This document shows positions 10,571-22,544 of a stretch of 64,000 bases of DNA, piece after piece. The stretch is from NCBI GenBank assembly GCA_030323885.1, contig CM059186.1, positions 170,671,230 to 170,735,229 of the forward strand, given 5' to 3'. Both the position numbers and the translations under genes were made by a program. The first letter of the stretch is position 1; the number at the start of each line of letters is the position of its first letter. The DNA is from Branchipolynoe longqiensis (taxonomy: Eukaryota > Annelida > Polychaeta > Phyllodocida > Polynoidae). The notes under the pieces were generated by a model. It saw nothing but the letters and a program-made list of their open reading frames with translations. It was not told where the DNA came from and made no database searches.

Positions 10571-11129
10571 GTAAAGCTTACTTTCATTTAATCCTAATGT
10601 TTACGATGATGCATGGTAGACGATATACATAATTCACATTCACGTACACTTTACTAAGATTCACAATATAATTTGATCAGATTTTTTATTTAACCATTGA
10701 ATATGGCAGGCTTGCCCATGTATGTATTGACATTAATTTTTCTTCGGATGTTACATAGTTGATTTAGGTGTTTCAGAGTTTGAGGTTAACAGACACTTAA
10801 CACTACCCGGTTCTTGTGTTTCAGCTGGTGTGAGTGGGATGCTAAAATTTGTTGATGGTCCCATATGTTGATAGTTTGGGGGCATGGGACTAAGTGATTC
10901 AAATCAACTGCTCAAACCGTCAGAGCAGCTCGATATACACTAGGTGGTGTGTCAGTTGGTGGTCAGGCAGATGGTGGTTAATAGTCTCTCTTATGTGAAG
11001 GTGCCGCCACGTCTGGTTTCAATGATTATGGGGAAGAAAGGCATCTGTCCCACTCGTTCAATGGGGTACATTGCGATGGTGTGGTTCAAACAATTGCCAT
11101 TGGTGTCGCCACTGAACCAGTGGGCCTAC

Positions 11130-11320
11130 AAACATATTGGCAGTATAGTTCTGCATACTGACTGTAGTCCTGTGTACTGACATACTGATGGCATGGTCAT
11201 GTGTACTGACTGTAGTCCTGTGTACTGACATACTGATGGTATAGTCCTGTGTACTGACATATCGACAGTATTGTCCTGTCTACTGTCAGTATTGTCTTGC
11301 GTACTGACTGTAAGCCTCAG
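11130..11320 (+). repeat. Degenerate tandem repeat, about 20-40 bp units
   Basis: Repeats of TCCTGTGTACTGACATACTG and close variants. The duplicate array at 16880-17060 has a different unit order, so the array changed after duplication. Confidence 0.8.
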
Positions 11321-11385
11321 GCTCTCTAGGGGACGGTCCGTGTTGGGTCGGCAGCCTGCTAGCATTGGGCCTCCACTGTAACATT

Positions 11386-12023
11386 AAGACATCAATCCTC
11401 CTTGAAAATTGATCAGGATCATGCTGAAAATTATATCATCAGAAAGCTCAAGTCTTCCTCTCCCTAAGCAGAACAATACTTGGTTGAGATTTATATCATG
11501 CTCATCAAGGTTGGTCTGAGAAATGACTGTGTATTCCCATCTCTGCACTGGAGCAACCAATATGGCGTCGATTGAAGCTACCGTGTCGACAGAAAACATG
11601 TACGATCATATAGAGCTTTTGATTTAGATTGTCTTAGAATAAAAATTAGAGTGATATTGTAAGTAGAACAGAAGTTATGATGTTTTCAAGAATTTATCAT
11701 TGACCCTGCTGATATTCAGTAGAAATTAAGGAATTTAGCAAGTTTAGCATGAAATAGCTGAAAGAATAACCAAGATAATGGTCTGGAAAAATTGAGCCTG
11801 CTATTTGTGCTATAGAGAGTGAGGTTCTTTTATATTGGACAAATTATATGCAACATAGCTTCTGGGCCGGGGTCTTAAAAACCTAGATTTGCCTAATCTG
11901 GAAATGTGCACAAATAAGTGATCTATATAAATTTTATATATCTCGAATCGGATTTAAAAGATCTATACACCTATATAATTTTAAACACTGAAACATTTAA
12001 ATATAAAATCACTTTGGAGTACC
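11386..12023. other. No gene recognised
   Basis: Intron-like AT-rich spacer between the two duplicated blocks. No motif found. Confidence 0.5.
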
Positions 12024-12269
12024 TACTATAACCCCTGCTTACTATATTCAGTCATGGACTGGAAGGCAAGGTAGTGACAAATAGTAATTCCCAGTTTGAA
12101 TCAGCTGGGGTTTGAACCCACGCCATCCTGTATGGAATGCTGGTCCCTGTACTAGCAATTACTATAAAATATATTAACTATTTTAGATCTTGCGCAATTA
12201 CATCACTCGATTTGCACATTTTATATATCTGTATAATTAATTATTTATTGTCTTGTTCTTTGTTTGCAG

Positions 12270-12314
12270 TCATACTCACAACAACAGTCACACCACCATT
12301 GATCATGTCTACTG
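12270..12314 (+). CDS. Thr/Pro linker exon B
   Basis: Same acceptor type (TTCTTTGTTTGCAG), same 45-nt length and GTAAAG donor as 10526-10570, encoding roughly LTTTVTPPLIMST. The three differences change Ala to Thr, Lys to Thr and Thr to Ile, so threonine content rises. Both splice sites are intact. Whether it is used is unknown; a 4-kb LINE sits in the intron that follows. Confidence 0.5.
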
Positions 12315-12541
12315 GTAAAGCTTACTTTCATTTAATCCTAATGTTTATGATGATGCATGGTAGATGATATACATAATTCACATTCACGTACACTTTACTA
12401 AGATTCACAATATAATTTGATCAGATTTGTTATTTAACCATTGAATATGGCAGGCTTGACCATGTATGTATTGACATTAATTTTTATTCGGATAGCACAG
12501 AGTTGATTTAAGTGTTTCAGAGTTTGAGGTTAACAGACACT

Positions 12542-15500
12542 ATTAGACTAGCTGGCTGTATACAGGGTAAACCTATAGATGCGTGGTAACTTAGAAACAC
12601 TAACTATATCATATGATCATGCATATCACCCACCCGCAGGAGCAGAAACTGATACAACATAGAACCTAAGAATTTAAAGAAAATGTACCAAGATTAACTC
12701 CAAACAAAAATGTGGCAGGTGAATATGAATAATATGTCGAAAATATATACCACCACTACTAAAATAGAGGTCTCGAAGATTATCCTAATCTTGTTGCTGC
12801 AAGATTACCCAAAATCTTTAAGCCTAAAATGAATATGAGACTAAATTCTGAAAGCACCACAAACAACATAAAATTCTGTGGCCACCATACAAATACAAAT
12901 GCTGCGCAGAATCAACAATGTGTTTGCACGCCCTAGTGGCACAAGTATTGACAGCAAAGCAAGGTAGGTGACCATGAAAATAAATACTAGCTTGAAAATA
13001 AAAACGCTTCTAGTCATTAAAAGCACAAACAAAATCCCTTCTCTAATCCACACTAGAGAAAAATAACCCACCTCCTGCACAAATGGCTATTTCATACCTA
13101 ACTGTAGCGACAACATGATTGAGGAGATTGACTGCAGACTAGGCAGGGGTATGCATTTCGGCCATCTAAACTGCCAGAGTGCCTACAGCAAAATTGACAG
13201 CATTAAGCTGCACTTAAATATCTTTAAATTTGATGTATTAACACTCTGAGAGACATGGTTTCATGAACTACATAGTGAACAATTTCTAGAAATAGATGGG
13301 TACAGACTTGAGAGAGAGGATAGAAAAACACTGACCAGTTCAGAAATACAAAAAAGTGGTGGAGTGGTTGCAATATACAGCAAAAAAAACATAAACTCAG
13401 AACATATGACTCTACAAGAAGCAAACAGATCTGACACAAATATTGAATTAGTATGGACACTAATAAAAAATGAGAAACAAGCACACATAGATGTAGGGAG
13501 TCTATATAGACCGCCAAATGGGGACATTGAGGATTTCACCACACAATTTGAAGCGTCCCTAGACAATGTGTCAAAAACTCACAAAAGCCGAAATATTCCT
13601 ATTAGGGGACTTCAATATAAACTACAAAACAAACTACAAGAACAAAAACTCATTACAGAACTTACTCAAAGGAAGAGGATTACAGCAAAAAATTAGTGAA
13701 CTAACCAGACTTGGAGAAAACAGCTCAATAATAGACCTAATCATAACAAACTCAAATCATGCCCACACCTCAGGAACTAGGAACTGGGGCATTAGTGACC
13801 ATGAATTGATATATATCACTAGAAAGAAATAAAAACCAAAAACCAAACTATGGGAAGATCATACAAAAATTACACGTAGGAAGCACTAGCAGCACACCTG
13901 GAAAAAACTGTGAATTTACCAATAACACCTGACACAGATGTAAATGACCAATGGAACACTACCATTGGGGAAGTGAGAAGTCACCTCGACACTACCTGTC
14001 CAATAAAAAACTTAAATTTAAAAAAAAACAGGACCCATGGGTAATCCCAGAATTAATTAATCCAATTATGGACAAGTATAAGGCAGGTAAAGTAGCTAAA
14101 GCAAGCGAGAGACTTCATCACATAGAAGAGTACCGTAAAGCAAAAAATCGAAGCCATAAATCAGTGAGGAAGGCCAAAAGGAAATTTATTATCACACAAC
14201 ACCAAAAATGGGGTAAAAACTCGCATAAATTCTGGAACAACGTAAAGATCCTAATTCCAAACAACAAAAATAAAGATACAATTACCTTATACAACAATGA
14301 GGGAATTGAAATCAGCAACAAGGATAGAGCAAACATAATGAACAAACACTTTCCTACCATAGGAAATAAACTATCCAGAAAATGTTACTATAACTGGGCC
14401 ACAAGAGCACCACAACTAAACATAGTGATAGGGGATTGCGGAACCACAAAAAAAAGAAATAAGTGATTTCATAAAAACAATTGATTGCAATAAGCCCTCA
14501 GGCATTGAATATACCTCGAGTATAGTACAGAAGGATGCATTCGGACGCATCCCAGAGGCCTTATGTAGTATATTCAAAACATCTTTCAGAGAAGGTGCCT
14601 ATGTAGACTGCTGGAAGCTAGACAAAGTAACCCCACTCCACAAAGGAGGGGACAATCAAGACCTGGGCAACTATAGACCTATCTCAATACTCCCACTGCC
14701 TGGGAAGTTAATGGAGAAAATAATGCATAGGCACATTATGGACGACCTGATCGAATACAAAATACTAACAGTAAACAAGGCGGATTTTTTTTTAAACACT
14801 CAACAATTAAAACAATTGCTAATTTAATAAAGAGATATCTCAAATAATATCAATAAAAAGAACCTAGTGGGTGCAGCGTTCATAGACTTCAGCAAAGCCT
14901 TTGACACTGTGGACCACACTATCCTAATCAGCAAACTATCCCAAATGGGAATAACAGGAGTAACGGGAAAATGGGTAACAAGCTACCTAAAAAATCGAAA
15001 ACAATGCACAGCAATAAATGGAACCATATCAAGTGATGAAAAAATAAGCTGTGGCATACCACAAGCGTCAGTCCTGGGACCACGCCTCTTCCTCATATAT
15101 ATAAATGATCTAAACAACTGGCTAGACAATGAAAACATACAACTATATGCAGATGATACTGTGGTATATACTGCAGGCAATACATCTGAAGAGATGGAAA
15201 CAAAACTAAATCAAACACTACTGAAACTAACTGAATGGTGCCATCTAAATAAGATAACTATAAATAGCAATAAATCGAAGACGGTGCTATTCGGTACCAG
15301 ACTAACCGGTAACAACAAAATAAAATGTCTCTTGGGAAACAACGAGTTAGAACAGGTAGACAACTACCGATATCTGGGAGTGGACCTCAACAGGCACTTA
15401 AACTATGACCGTTGCATAACAAACACTATCAAAAAAGCAAACCACAAATTATGGCTACTGGCAAAACTAATGCACTACATGACTGAAAGCATGGCAATCA

Positions 15501-16618
15501 AAATATATAAAGGCATGATCCTTCCCTACTTCGACCAAGGTGATGTAGTATACATGGGGGGGGGGAGTACCAAACTACTAAACAAACTACAAGTGATGTA
15601 AAATAAAGCCCTTAAAATATGCCTCCAAGTACACAAAAGATATCCCACCATAGAACTACACAAAAAATGAAAAGCAACACTATTAACAAGCAGAAGAGAA
15701 ACGCACCTGAAAATACTAGCACACAACTACACCACGAAACCAGTTTACACAGTAGCCCCCCACAGGGACAGTAGACACATGGCGGCCCCAATACTCCTAA
15801 CAGAAAGAAGCAACATGAAAATACATGAGAGAAGCGTACTAACCATGGCAGCACATGCCTGGAATAAACAAAATGTAAAATTACGGGCAATCCATAACCC
15901 TGACCACTACAAAAAATTCCTAAAGAAAACAATTACTTACTGACACAACAAAACCACACCTGCCCCTGAGCGTAGTCACTGCTTGCTGTGTACTGGCACA
16001 GAAATCAAAAGACAGGCCATAAAAAGTGGTAGGCACTAAACCGAAAAATAGGAAAATTAGCCCTCCTAAGTATAAAGGAAATCAGGAAAGCTATCACCAC
16101 ATGGCACAGTCCACCTGGGTATGTGTAATGGCACAAACCAACACAGGAATGGACAGGCCATGGTCATCCAACTGATCCACCCTGAAATACAAAATGGCTG
16201 GGCAAACAACACAGCCATCCCACCTGGCCGCAGTCCTAAAGGGTCCAAGTGTGTTCTAGCACACGAGTGCACTATCTAAGGACAGGGTTTAGGTGAAAGG
16301 ATGCTGTAACAAATCAAAAAATCAACAAATCTGAATGGAACGAGATCCTCACCCACAAGCCTGTCACCCAAGTAGATGTACATAGTAGGCTAAGGTATCA
16401 TACTCAGACTAGACAAAAAAACTGTCGACTAACATAGGCTATTACTAACAACCAAAATTGCAGAAGGCTGACCTGAGCAGACACAGGTAAACACTCCTGG
16501 GCAAAGGAACAGATCAAGACAGCACCACAGCTGTCCAGCGTTGAAAACAAGCACCCTGATGGGAGCTTATACGTTATGGGCAGAGTAAATACCTCGTCAA
16601 TTAAAAAAAAAATTTTAA
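12542..16618 (+). mobile_element. LINE-B1 non-LTR retrotransposon
   Basis: A 4.1-kb LINE flanked by AGACACT at 12535-12541 and 16619-16625, a 7-bp target duplication. It ends in an A-rich tract (16602-16613). The 3' end resembles the reverse complement of the LINE-B2 end near 40680 (the pattern TTATA-GTTATGG-CAG-TAAATAC). The first 550 bp carry no readable ORF1. Confidence 0.88.
13080..15940 (+). pseudogene. LINE-B1 ORF2, endonuclease and RT, many breaks
   Basis: The EN domain is read from about 13140 (HFGHLNCQSAYSKIDSI) with a stop at 13246-13248, and shifts frame near 13600 in the GDFN region. The linker continues around 13951-14466. RT is clearest at 14867-15601: AAFIDFSKAFDTVDH, CGIPQASVLGP and the catalytic LYADDTVVY. 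A C-terminal region continues to about 15940 after another stop at 15601. LINE-B2 is the same family, by FSKAFDTVDH and the shared C-terminus. Clade is probably CR1/Jockey-like; not resolved. Confidence 0.88.
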
Positions 16619-16879
16619 AGACACTTAACACTACCTGGTTCTTGTGTTTCAGCTGGGGTGAGTGGGATGGTAAAATTTGTTGATGTGTCCATATGTTGTG
16701 ATAGTTTGGGCGCATGGGACTCAGTGATTCAAATCAACTGCTCCAACGGTTGATATACACTAGGTGGCGTGTCAGTTGGTGGTCAGGTGGATGGTGGTTA
16801 ATAGTCTCTCTTATGTGTAGGTGGCGCCACGTCTGGTGTCAATGATTATCGCCACTGAACCAGTGGGCCTACAAACATA

Positions 16880-17060
16880 TTGGCAGTATAGTTCTGTGTA
16901 CTGACTGTAGTCCTGTGTATTACACACTGATGGCATGGTCATGTGTACTGATGGTAGTCCTGTGTACTGACATACTGATGGTATAGTCCTGTGTACTGAC
17001 ATATCAATGGTATTGTCTTGTGTACTGACAGTATTGCCCTGCGTACTGACTGTAAGTCTC
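16880..17060 (+). repeat. Degenerate tandem repeat, copy B
   Basis: Counterpart of 11130-11320, built from TGTGTACTGAC units. Confidence 0.75.
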
Positions 17061-17699
17061 AGGCTCTGTAAGGGACGGTCCATGTTGGGTCGGCAGCCTG
17101 CTAGTCGTGCGTGTGAACACTCCTCTGAGGCGAATTAGGGCTGAGTCGACAGGTAGTTGTTTCATAGTGGTTAGAATACATGTTTGGACCGTCCTACATG
17201 TTTGGACCATCCCATTTTTTCATATATTATATGGAGACTGCTTCCTAACAGGGTGACTTGCTATCCAGACCGCACTCTGTCCACACCTCTCTCTATCACT
17301 TCTCCGCCAGCCTTGCTCCACCTTGATATGTCTGAAAAGAGTTCCAGGAGTGGGAGCCCACCAGCATTTCACTTTCTACTCTTACTCTGTCCGTGTCTTT
17401 AGCTCGCTGGTTGGTCACCATAGAGAAAATAGACAGTCCTTTGACTCAGCTCTCCTCATTTCTCTTTCCTCGACTCTACCCTTTCTATTTCTCCCAGGCA
17501 TGCTTCTCCCCCTGACCAGGGGAGTTGTGTGCTCGGGTGGGGCCCTGTGCTCTGCTACCGCCAGACCGGAGAGATTCAGTGTCGCCCCAACTCTTTGCCA
17601 TTTCGAATGTTGTAAAGACATCCCCCAGCTTCTACAACCAAAGATCGGACCGATTTATCTGTGCCTTTCTGTATCGCTGCAGTTCTTCAGCCAGTAACC

Positions 17700-18748
17700 G
17701 TCATAAGGTTACAAACAACCCCACAAGCCTAACAGGGTTCCGAGGCGGACGTGGCCTGTGTCAGGGTTGAGCAAGCCATCGTGGCATGCAGCATGCCATC
17801 CTCACCCTCCTCGAGGAGATAGTACACGCCAGTGGACAAGGCTTTGGCACGGATGTCATATTCCTCGACCTTTAGGAGGCCTTCGAGCTGGTCGACCACA
17901 ACGTGGTCCTTGCCTCCATCGTTGAGCTGGGAGTCCCCGGGAAGCCTCTGGCGTTCGTGAAGAACTACCTATGTGACAGGCGAGCCAGTGTCTGCTTCCA
18001 GGGCAGCACCTCTCCCCTCAACCATCTAAAATATTACGTCCCCCAGGGAGCTGTCCTGAGCCCCTTCCTCTTTAATGCTGCAGTCGCTGCCCTCATAAGC
18101 CGACTGAAAGCAGGCATTACTGAGCGCCACCTCAAACATGTCAAGATCCTGTTCTATGCAGACGACATCGCTGTAGTCTGCTCGCGTAACAGGGACATGC
18201 CCCTCCTCATGGCGGAAGTCCTGCTCCTACTTAGCGACACCTGCCGTGATTTGGGGCTCAAAATATCCTCAAATAAAACCAAAGCCATGATGATTTTCAC
18301 GGATCAGCCTCCCCACCCACTCTATGCAGCAGACCTGGACGTCGAATGGGTGGACACCTTCGACTACCTCGGAGTCAGGCTTGATCACAACCTCACCATG
18401 AGACCACTTCTGAAGCAACTGGCCTCCAGAATGAACAAGAGTCTTCTTCTAATGACTAGAATTTCTGGGTTCAACTGGGGAGCCCCACCTGAAGTGCTCA
18501 GTCTCTTCTCGAAACAGGCCATGCGGGCCCTCTACGACTATACAGCCAACACCGTTTCCTGGATTGGTTACTGCAGAGACAACCATAAGGCACGCCTCCC
18601 TCGCAGTAGCACCCTGACCAAAGACCTCCTCACCCTGGAAAGAGTCCTATACCAGGCAGCTCGATACATCACCCGAGCTCTCAGGACAACCAGAGTTGAG
18701 ATCCTCCTCCTTGAGGCCAACCTCCCACCACTCCACCTACGCAGATAA
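17700..18748 (+). pseudogene. I-type LINE reverse transcriptase
   Basis: The main frame (17903-18748) has VPQGAVLSPFLFN and the catalytic FYADDIAVV near 18155, then a thumb/connection region to EANLPPLHLRR. Upstream, GFRGGRG and FLDL-EAFELVDH sit in other frames or behind a stop at 17873, so the RT N-terminus is broken. No endonuclease is readable. Confidence 0.85.
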
Positions 18749-19039
18749 CAGCTGCTGGCAAACCACCTCTGCCAAGCCCCGTCTGTAGGCCATTCCACCT
18801 TCTACCGAAGCACAGCCTCTTACCTACAAAACGGCCCAAGACGGCGCCTCGGCCTCTCCTGGGGAATGAAGACGGCCATCCACACCCTGAAACAAACCCT
18901 CGGGCTGGCACTCGCTGATGCCCCTGACCTCCAGGTGAGACCTCCCTGGTACTCCGTGCCTGTAGAGGTCAGGCACACCAGCCTCTGCTCAAGCAAAGCC
19001 AACTACCCGACTATAGTCCTCAGAACCCTGGCACAGGAA

Positions 19040-19304
19040 ACCATTGCCCAGGCCAAAGAAGACTTCCCTCCAGCCACCACAGGTTTACACCGATGGCTCG
19101 CTCAACCCTGACACAGGCCAAGCTGGGGCTGGACACTTCCTACCAGAGGGGCAGGCTAGACGCCTTATCAGGGTCACGGACTACTCCTCCACCCTCGATG
19201 CACTGAATGACCTGCGACACTGCAGCTGCATAGAGTCACTGACTCACACAATGCAGTCTGAAAGATCAAAGACCACAGAGCTAGCCACTCTCTGGCCACC
19301 TTGA
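19040..19304 (+). pseudogene. I-type LINE RNase H domain, truncated
   Basis: VYTDGSLNPDTGQAGAG carries the first catalytic Asp of RNase H1-like domains. The following glutamate and second aspartate regions cannot be aligned, so the domain is decayed after about 30 residues. Confidence 0.65.
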
Positions 19305-19539
19305 TCCAGAACACCATCACCACCAGGCATGAAGCTCTCTCGACAAAGTGCTGGCCTGGGGCCGTATGCATGGGGCGGTGCTAGCGCCCTAACCAAGTTT
19401 TGGCTGGCACCACACGGCTAACGGTGGAGAATCCGCATGCAAGAAGCGGTGCCAGCGCTAGCCGCCAACCGTAGCCTAGGCTAAGCTAACCTGCTTTCAT
19501 ATCAGGTTTAACGGCAGGCCTCACCGGTTAGTGTGCGTC

Positions 19540-20035
19540 AGTGTGTGTGGGGTGGTAAGGTGGTGGGGTGGGGTGGGGAGGGTTGGGGATGTGCGGGGAG
19601 GGATGTCAGTGAATGTAGGTTACAGGAAGGATGCATGAGTGAGGAGTCTGTGTATGTGTGTGTGTCTGTGTGTATGTCTGTGTGTGCTTCTGTGTGTGTA
19701 TGTGTCTGTGTGTGTATTTTTGTGTGTGTCTGTGTTTCGTGACCTGACTTTACAGAGATAGACATACATAGAGAGACAGACAGAGACACACACAGACAGA
19801 CACACACAGACACACACACAGACAGACACACACATATACAGACATAGACACACAGACACACACAGACAGACAGAGACACACATACACACAGACATACAAA
19901 CACACAGACACATATATACACACACATAGACACACAGACACACACATACATACACACATATATAGACACACCCAGACAGACACGCACAGACAGCACACAC
20001 AAACACAGAAACACACAGACATGCACACACCTGAC
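19540..20035. repeat. TG/CA-rich satellite with GACAGA variants
   Basis: TG-rich up to about 19735, then CA-rich, with a unique spacer CGTGACCTGACTTTACAGAG between. The spacer and the end CCTGACATACACA match the reverse complement of pieces in the 53300-54420 array, so both come from one satellite family in opposite orientations. Confidence 0.9.
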
Positions 20036-20569
20036 ATACACAAAGACCACACCCCGGTCCAGGAGCTCTGTCCTGGACCACCCACCCTGCGACGGAGGCC
20101 TGGTGGACCAATGCGTCACCATGGCCCTGTTGCCAATGACACCGGATCCCGCTTTGCTCTCCGGTCGAGGTACAGGACCGTGGGCCCCAAGAACGTATTG
20201 CCACCTGCCGGGACACCACCGCACCACGCCACCGCACAAGACGCCGTGAAGAGCACCCTGCCCCCCCTACCACCCCTAAAGTTGGACGAAGAAAAAAGAA
20301 AGACCTGCAGCCAGTGACCGCTAGGTCACAAACCTCCCAAAAAGTAAGTACCTAACAGTTAGATACTTTTGATAGTGGTTGGAGCACATTTTTGGACCGT
20401 CCTACTCTTCCCATCTCTTGTTAGGGATGTTGTTTGTATGTATTTATTTGTGTATGTGGCATGTGGATGTACCTGTGGATGTATGTGTGGATGTATGTAT
20501 GTGTGGATACACATCCTGATATAACCTTAGATGTTGCTAGCCCATAAGACAACAACAAACATCGATCTG

Positions 20570-20700
20570 AGCCGGTTTAACGCACATGTCTGAACGAGAC
20601 ACACTTTGAAAACTCTGTATGTGTGAACGCGCCGCTAGTTCGACTCATGTAGTTTGCCTCATCTAAGTCGGCCTAACGTTATACGTGTGAACACGGCTTT
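20570..20700. other. No gene recognised
   Basis: Short spacer containing GTGTGAACACGGCTTTA. A similar GTGTGAACACTCC occurs at 17110 on the other side of the I-type LINE, so both may be pieces of one split target element. Confidence 0.3.
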
Positions 20701-21395
20701 AAATGAAAACATTGCACGCATCATATCAGCTGGTAAGCACCTGTAAATGGCTGACTTTGAAAATGACCTTCACCTTAGTATTTGTATAGAGTCATGATGC
20801 TAACAACAAACATACAACTGGAGATTTGGGGAGGGCAGATGGACTATAAGCGGTTCGTTCTTTCAGCTAGTGACTAAAAGTATTCACTTTATCCTCCAGG
20901 TGCACGCTTCATGCGCTGAGTGAGAGGAAAAACTGTGCTGCACGTCCTCATTTTACAAAGAGTGGTTGTACACAAGCAGGCTGTTGTTGGGATGACATCA
21001 TACCTACCAATCAGCCACAATGCTACCATGCTTCTGAGGGTAGGTATAAAACAGGACATGATTATTGCCCGAATGCGCTTCCTATTTGGGCAGTTGTGCA
21101 TTCAATTCCCAGCTGAGTCAAACCAAGAGACTTACAAAATTAATACAGTAGTAGGCCAACCTGTCTTCAAACAACAACTCAACATCGAGGTTGATGTTAT
21201 CCTGATATAGATGGTATCCTGTCATCGGAGGGACATACCAAGTAAATTTGTGCATTAAACAGTTGTTCACTCATTGCAGAGATTTGTAGATCAGTAACAT
21301 CTAAAGTAAGATATTACTGTGCTTGTCGCTACCTTTGCCTAGTGTTCTTCTCCTACACACTGTTAAAAGCTCTCCACGATTTTGAGGATTTGAGA
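20701..21395 (+). repeat. Trefoil block, copy 2
   Basis: Duplicate of 9124-9830, collinear apart from small gaps, including a 19-bp loss at the trefoil exon acceptor. Confidence 0.9.
20900..21039 (+). pseudogene. Trefoil exon, degenerate duplicate
   Basis: It keeps the Cys pattern in the same frame (RKNCAARPHFTKSGC, AGCCWDD, QPQCYH) and the donor at 21040. The 19-bp deletion just after the acceptor makes the exon 140 nt instead of 159, changing its phase from 1-1 to 2-1. The trefoil frame can then join only to an exon of different phase. It is therefore probably a pseudo-exon, although all six cysteine codons survive. Confidence 0.6.
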
Positions 21396-21399
21396 AATT

Positions 21400-22540
21400 A
21401 CTATGATTATTACAGTAGTACAAAAATCAAGGTGCTGCATAATGCGGTTTTGGTCCTCCACGGATCCTTCAAGTAAGATTTCTGGAACTAGAAAAGTCAA
21501 TAGATATTCAATGCTGTGTCCAAAACACTAGCATGCAACATCTTTGATTTCTTGCATTCATCTCCACATCCAGAGTTTCACCTCTCCACCTGCTTAGTCT
21601 ACCCCAAAAACGAATCCAGAGCTTGTAAGTTTCAACATAGCTCTACTCTGTACAGTTTTAATGAACCCAGTGCATTTCCATCATTAGTGTGACAGTTCAG
21701 AGGTTTTCGAGTAGATAAACAGCTTCAGCTCTATCAGCTGAGTACAACCTCGTGTCTGCCAGGTTATGTAATATGTCAAGTGCACACTTGCACCTGCCCT
21801 GGCTACAAACAATTAACCTAGATAAATAGAAACTCAATGGGAAAAGAATTCATCTGTTAATTGTTAGTTTGACATCACGTTCACCAGCGGTGTACATTTT
21901 TCCGTCTATGTCACGATAGAATAACAAGATTATTTGGTACATGGATGTACATGACAATGTCTATGCAAATCCTATCATGTTTATACCATTTTCTCCATTT
22001 TATACAAATCATCCATCCTGAAATGTAAGCAGAAGCATCAGTAAGTAAAAGTGTCTATAATATTACTATAGCAATGCTACTGTGGAGTCTATCCCATCTC
22101 GAACATGTCTGTAATTCTATTGAATTATTAACGTTTATTAGTGGCTCAACTTACGTTACTACGAGCAAACTTTGGCGCAAATTTAGTTAGAAATTTATAC
22201 ATTTCTTGTGACTAAACCTTGCAAACCCTGTCGATCAGTTTTAAAGCTGTCGACTTGCACTATTTTTAGTTCATGCTTCGTATTAGCGCAATGGTTAGGT
22301 ATGGCGCAATCATTCCCAATTAGTGGGGCAGAACAAAGAATTTTTCTTTCCAGCTGAGCCGAAGCACTCCGCCGTCAGCATTTTCATCAATCCTTCCATG
22401 GCGTTCTTTGTTGTAATTGGTCAATCCTGTTGAATAAATTACAACTACCAATTAGCGGTTCTATTCTACGGGCCTGCTGGCGCATAAAAGCTCCAGTCCC
22501 AACATCATGAGAATGTATTATTTTAGGTTTTTGTTTTGTT
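21400..22540. other. No gene recognised
   Basis: Intergenic or intron-like sequence. The last 400 bp may include the unrecognised 3' LTR of the minus-strand Gypsy relic that ends at 22545; no partner copy is present to confirm it. Confidence 0.4.
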
Positions 22541-22544
22541 TTAT

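Larger units (their letters stand above)
10281..11385 (+). repeat. Linker-exon block, copy A of a tandem duplication
   Basis: Aligns with 12024-12540 plus 16619-17103. It includes a 45-nt exon (10526-10570), a short tandem repeat (11130-11320) and a shared end motif, GGGACGGTCCGTGTTGGGT. That end motif occurs a third time at 9978-10040. Confidence 0.88.
12024..17103 (+). repeat. Linker-exon block, copy B, split by LINE-B1
   Basis: 12024-12540 and 16619-17103 are the two halves of a copy of 10281-11360. The LINE at 12542-16618 separates them. One internal segment of copy A (about 75 bp around 11030-11105) is missing from copy B. Confidence 0.88.
17105..20570 (+). mobile_element. I-type LINE with RNase H domain, rearranged
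   Basis: RT at about 17700-18750 is followed by RNase H (19086-19300), a CA/TG-rich satellite (19540-20035) and a tail at 20514-20560 ending in ACAACAACAAAC. The same tail occurs at 49605-49650, which supports it as an element 3' end. The 5' end is uncertain. An RNase H after RT is characteristic of the I group. Confidence 0.7.

Noticed and set aside
17184..17697. Plus-strand frames upstream of the I-type LINE RT
   Set aside because: No endonuclease or ORF1 motif; frames are Ser/Leu/Pro-rich and unsupported.
19538..20273. Overlapping Cys-rich minus-strand frames
   Set aside because: Same cause: CA/TG satellite, several parallel frames open, no domain.
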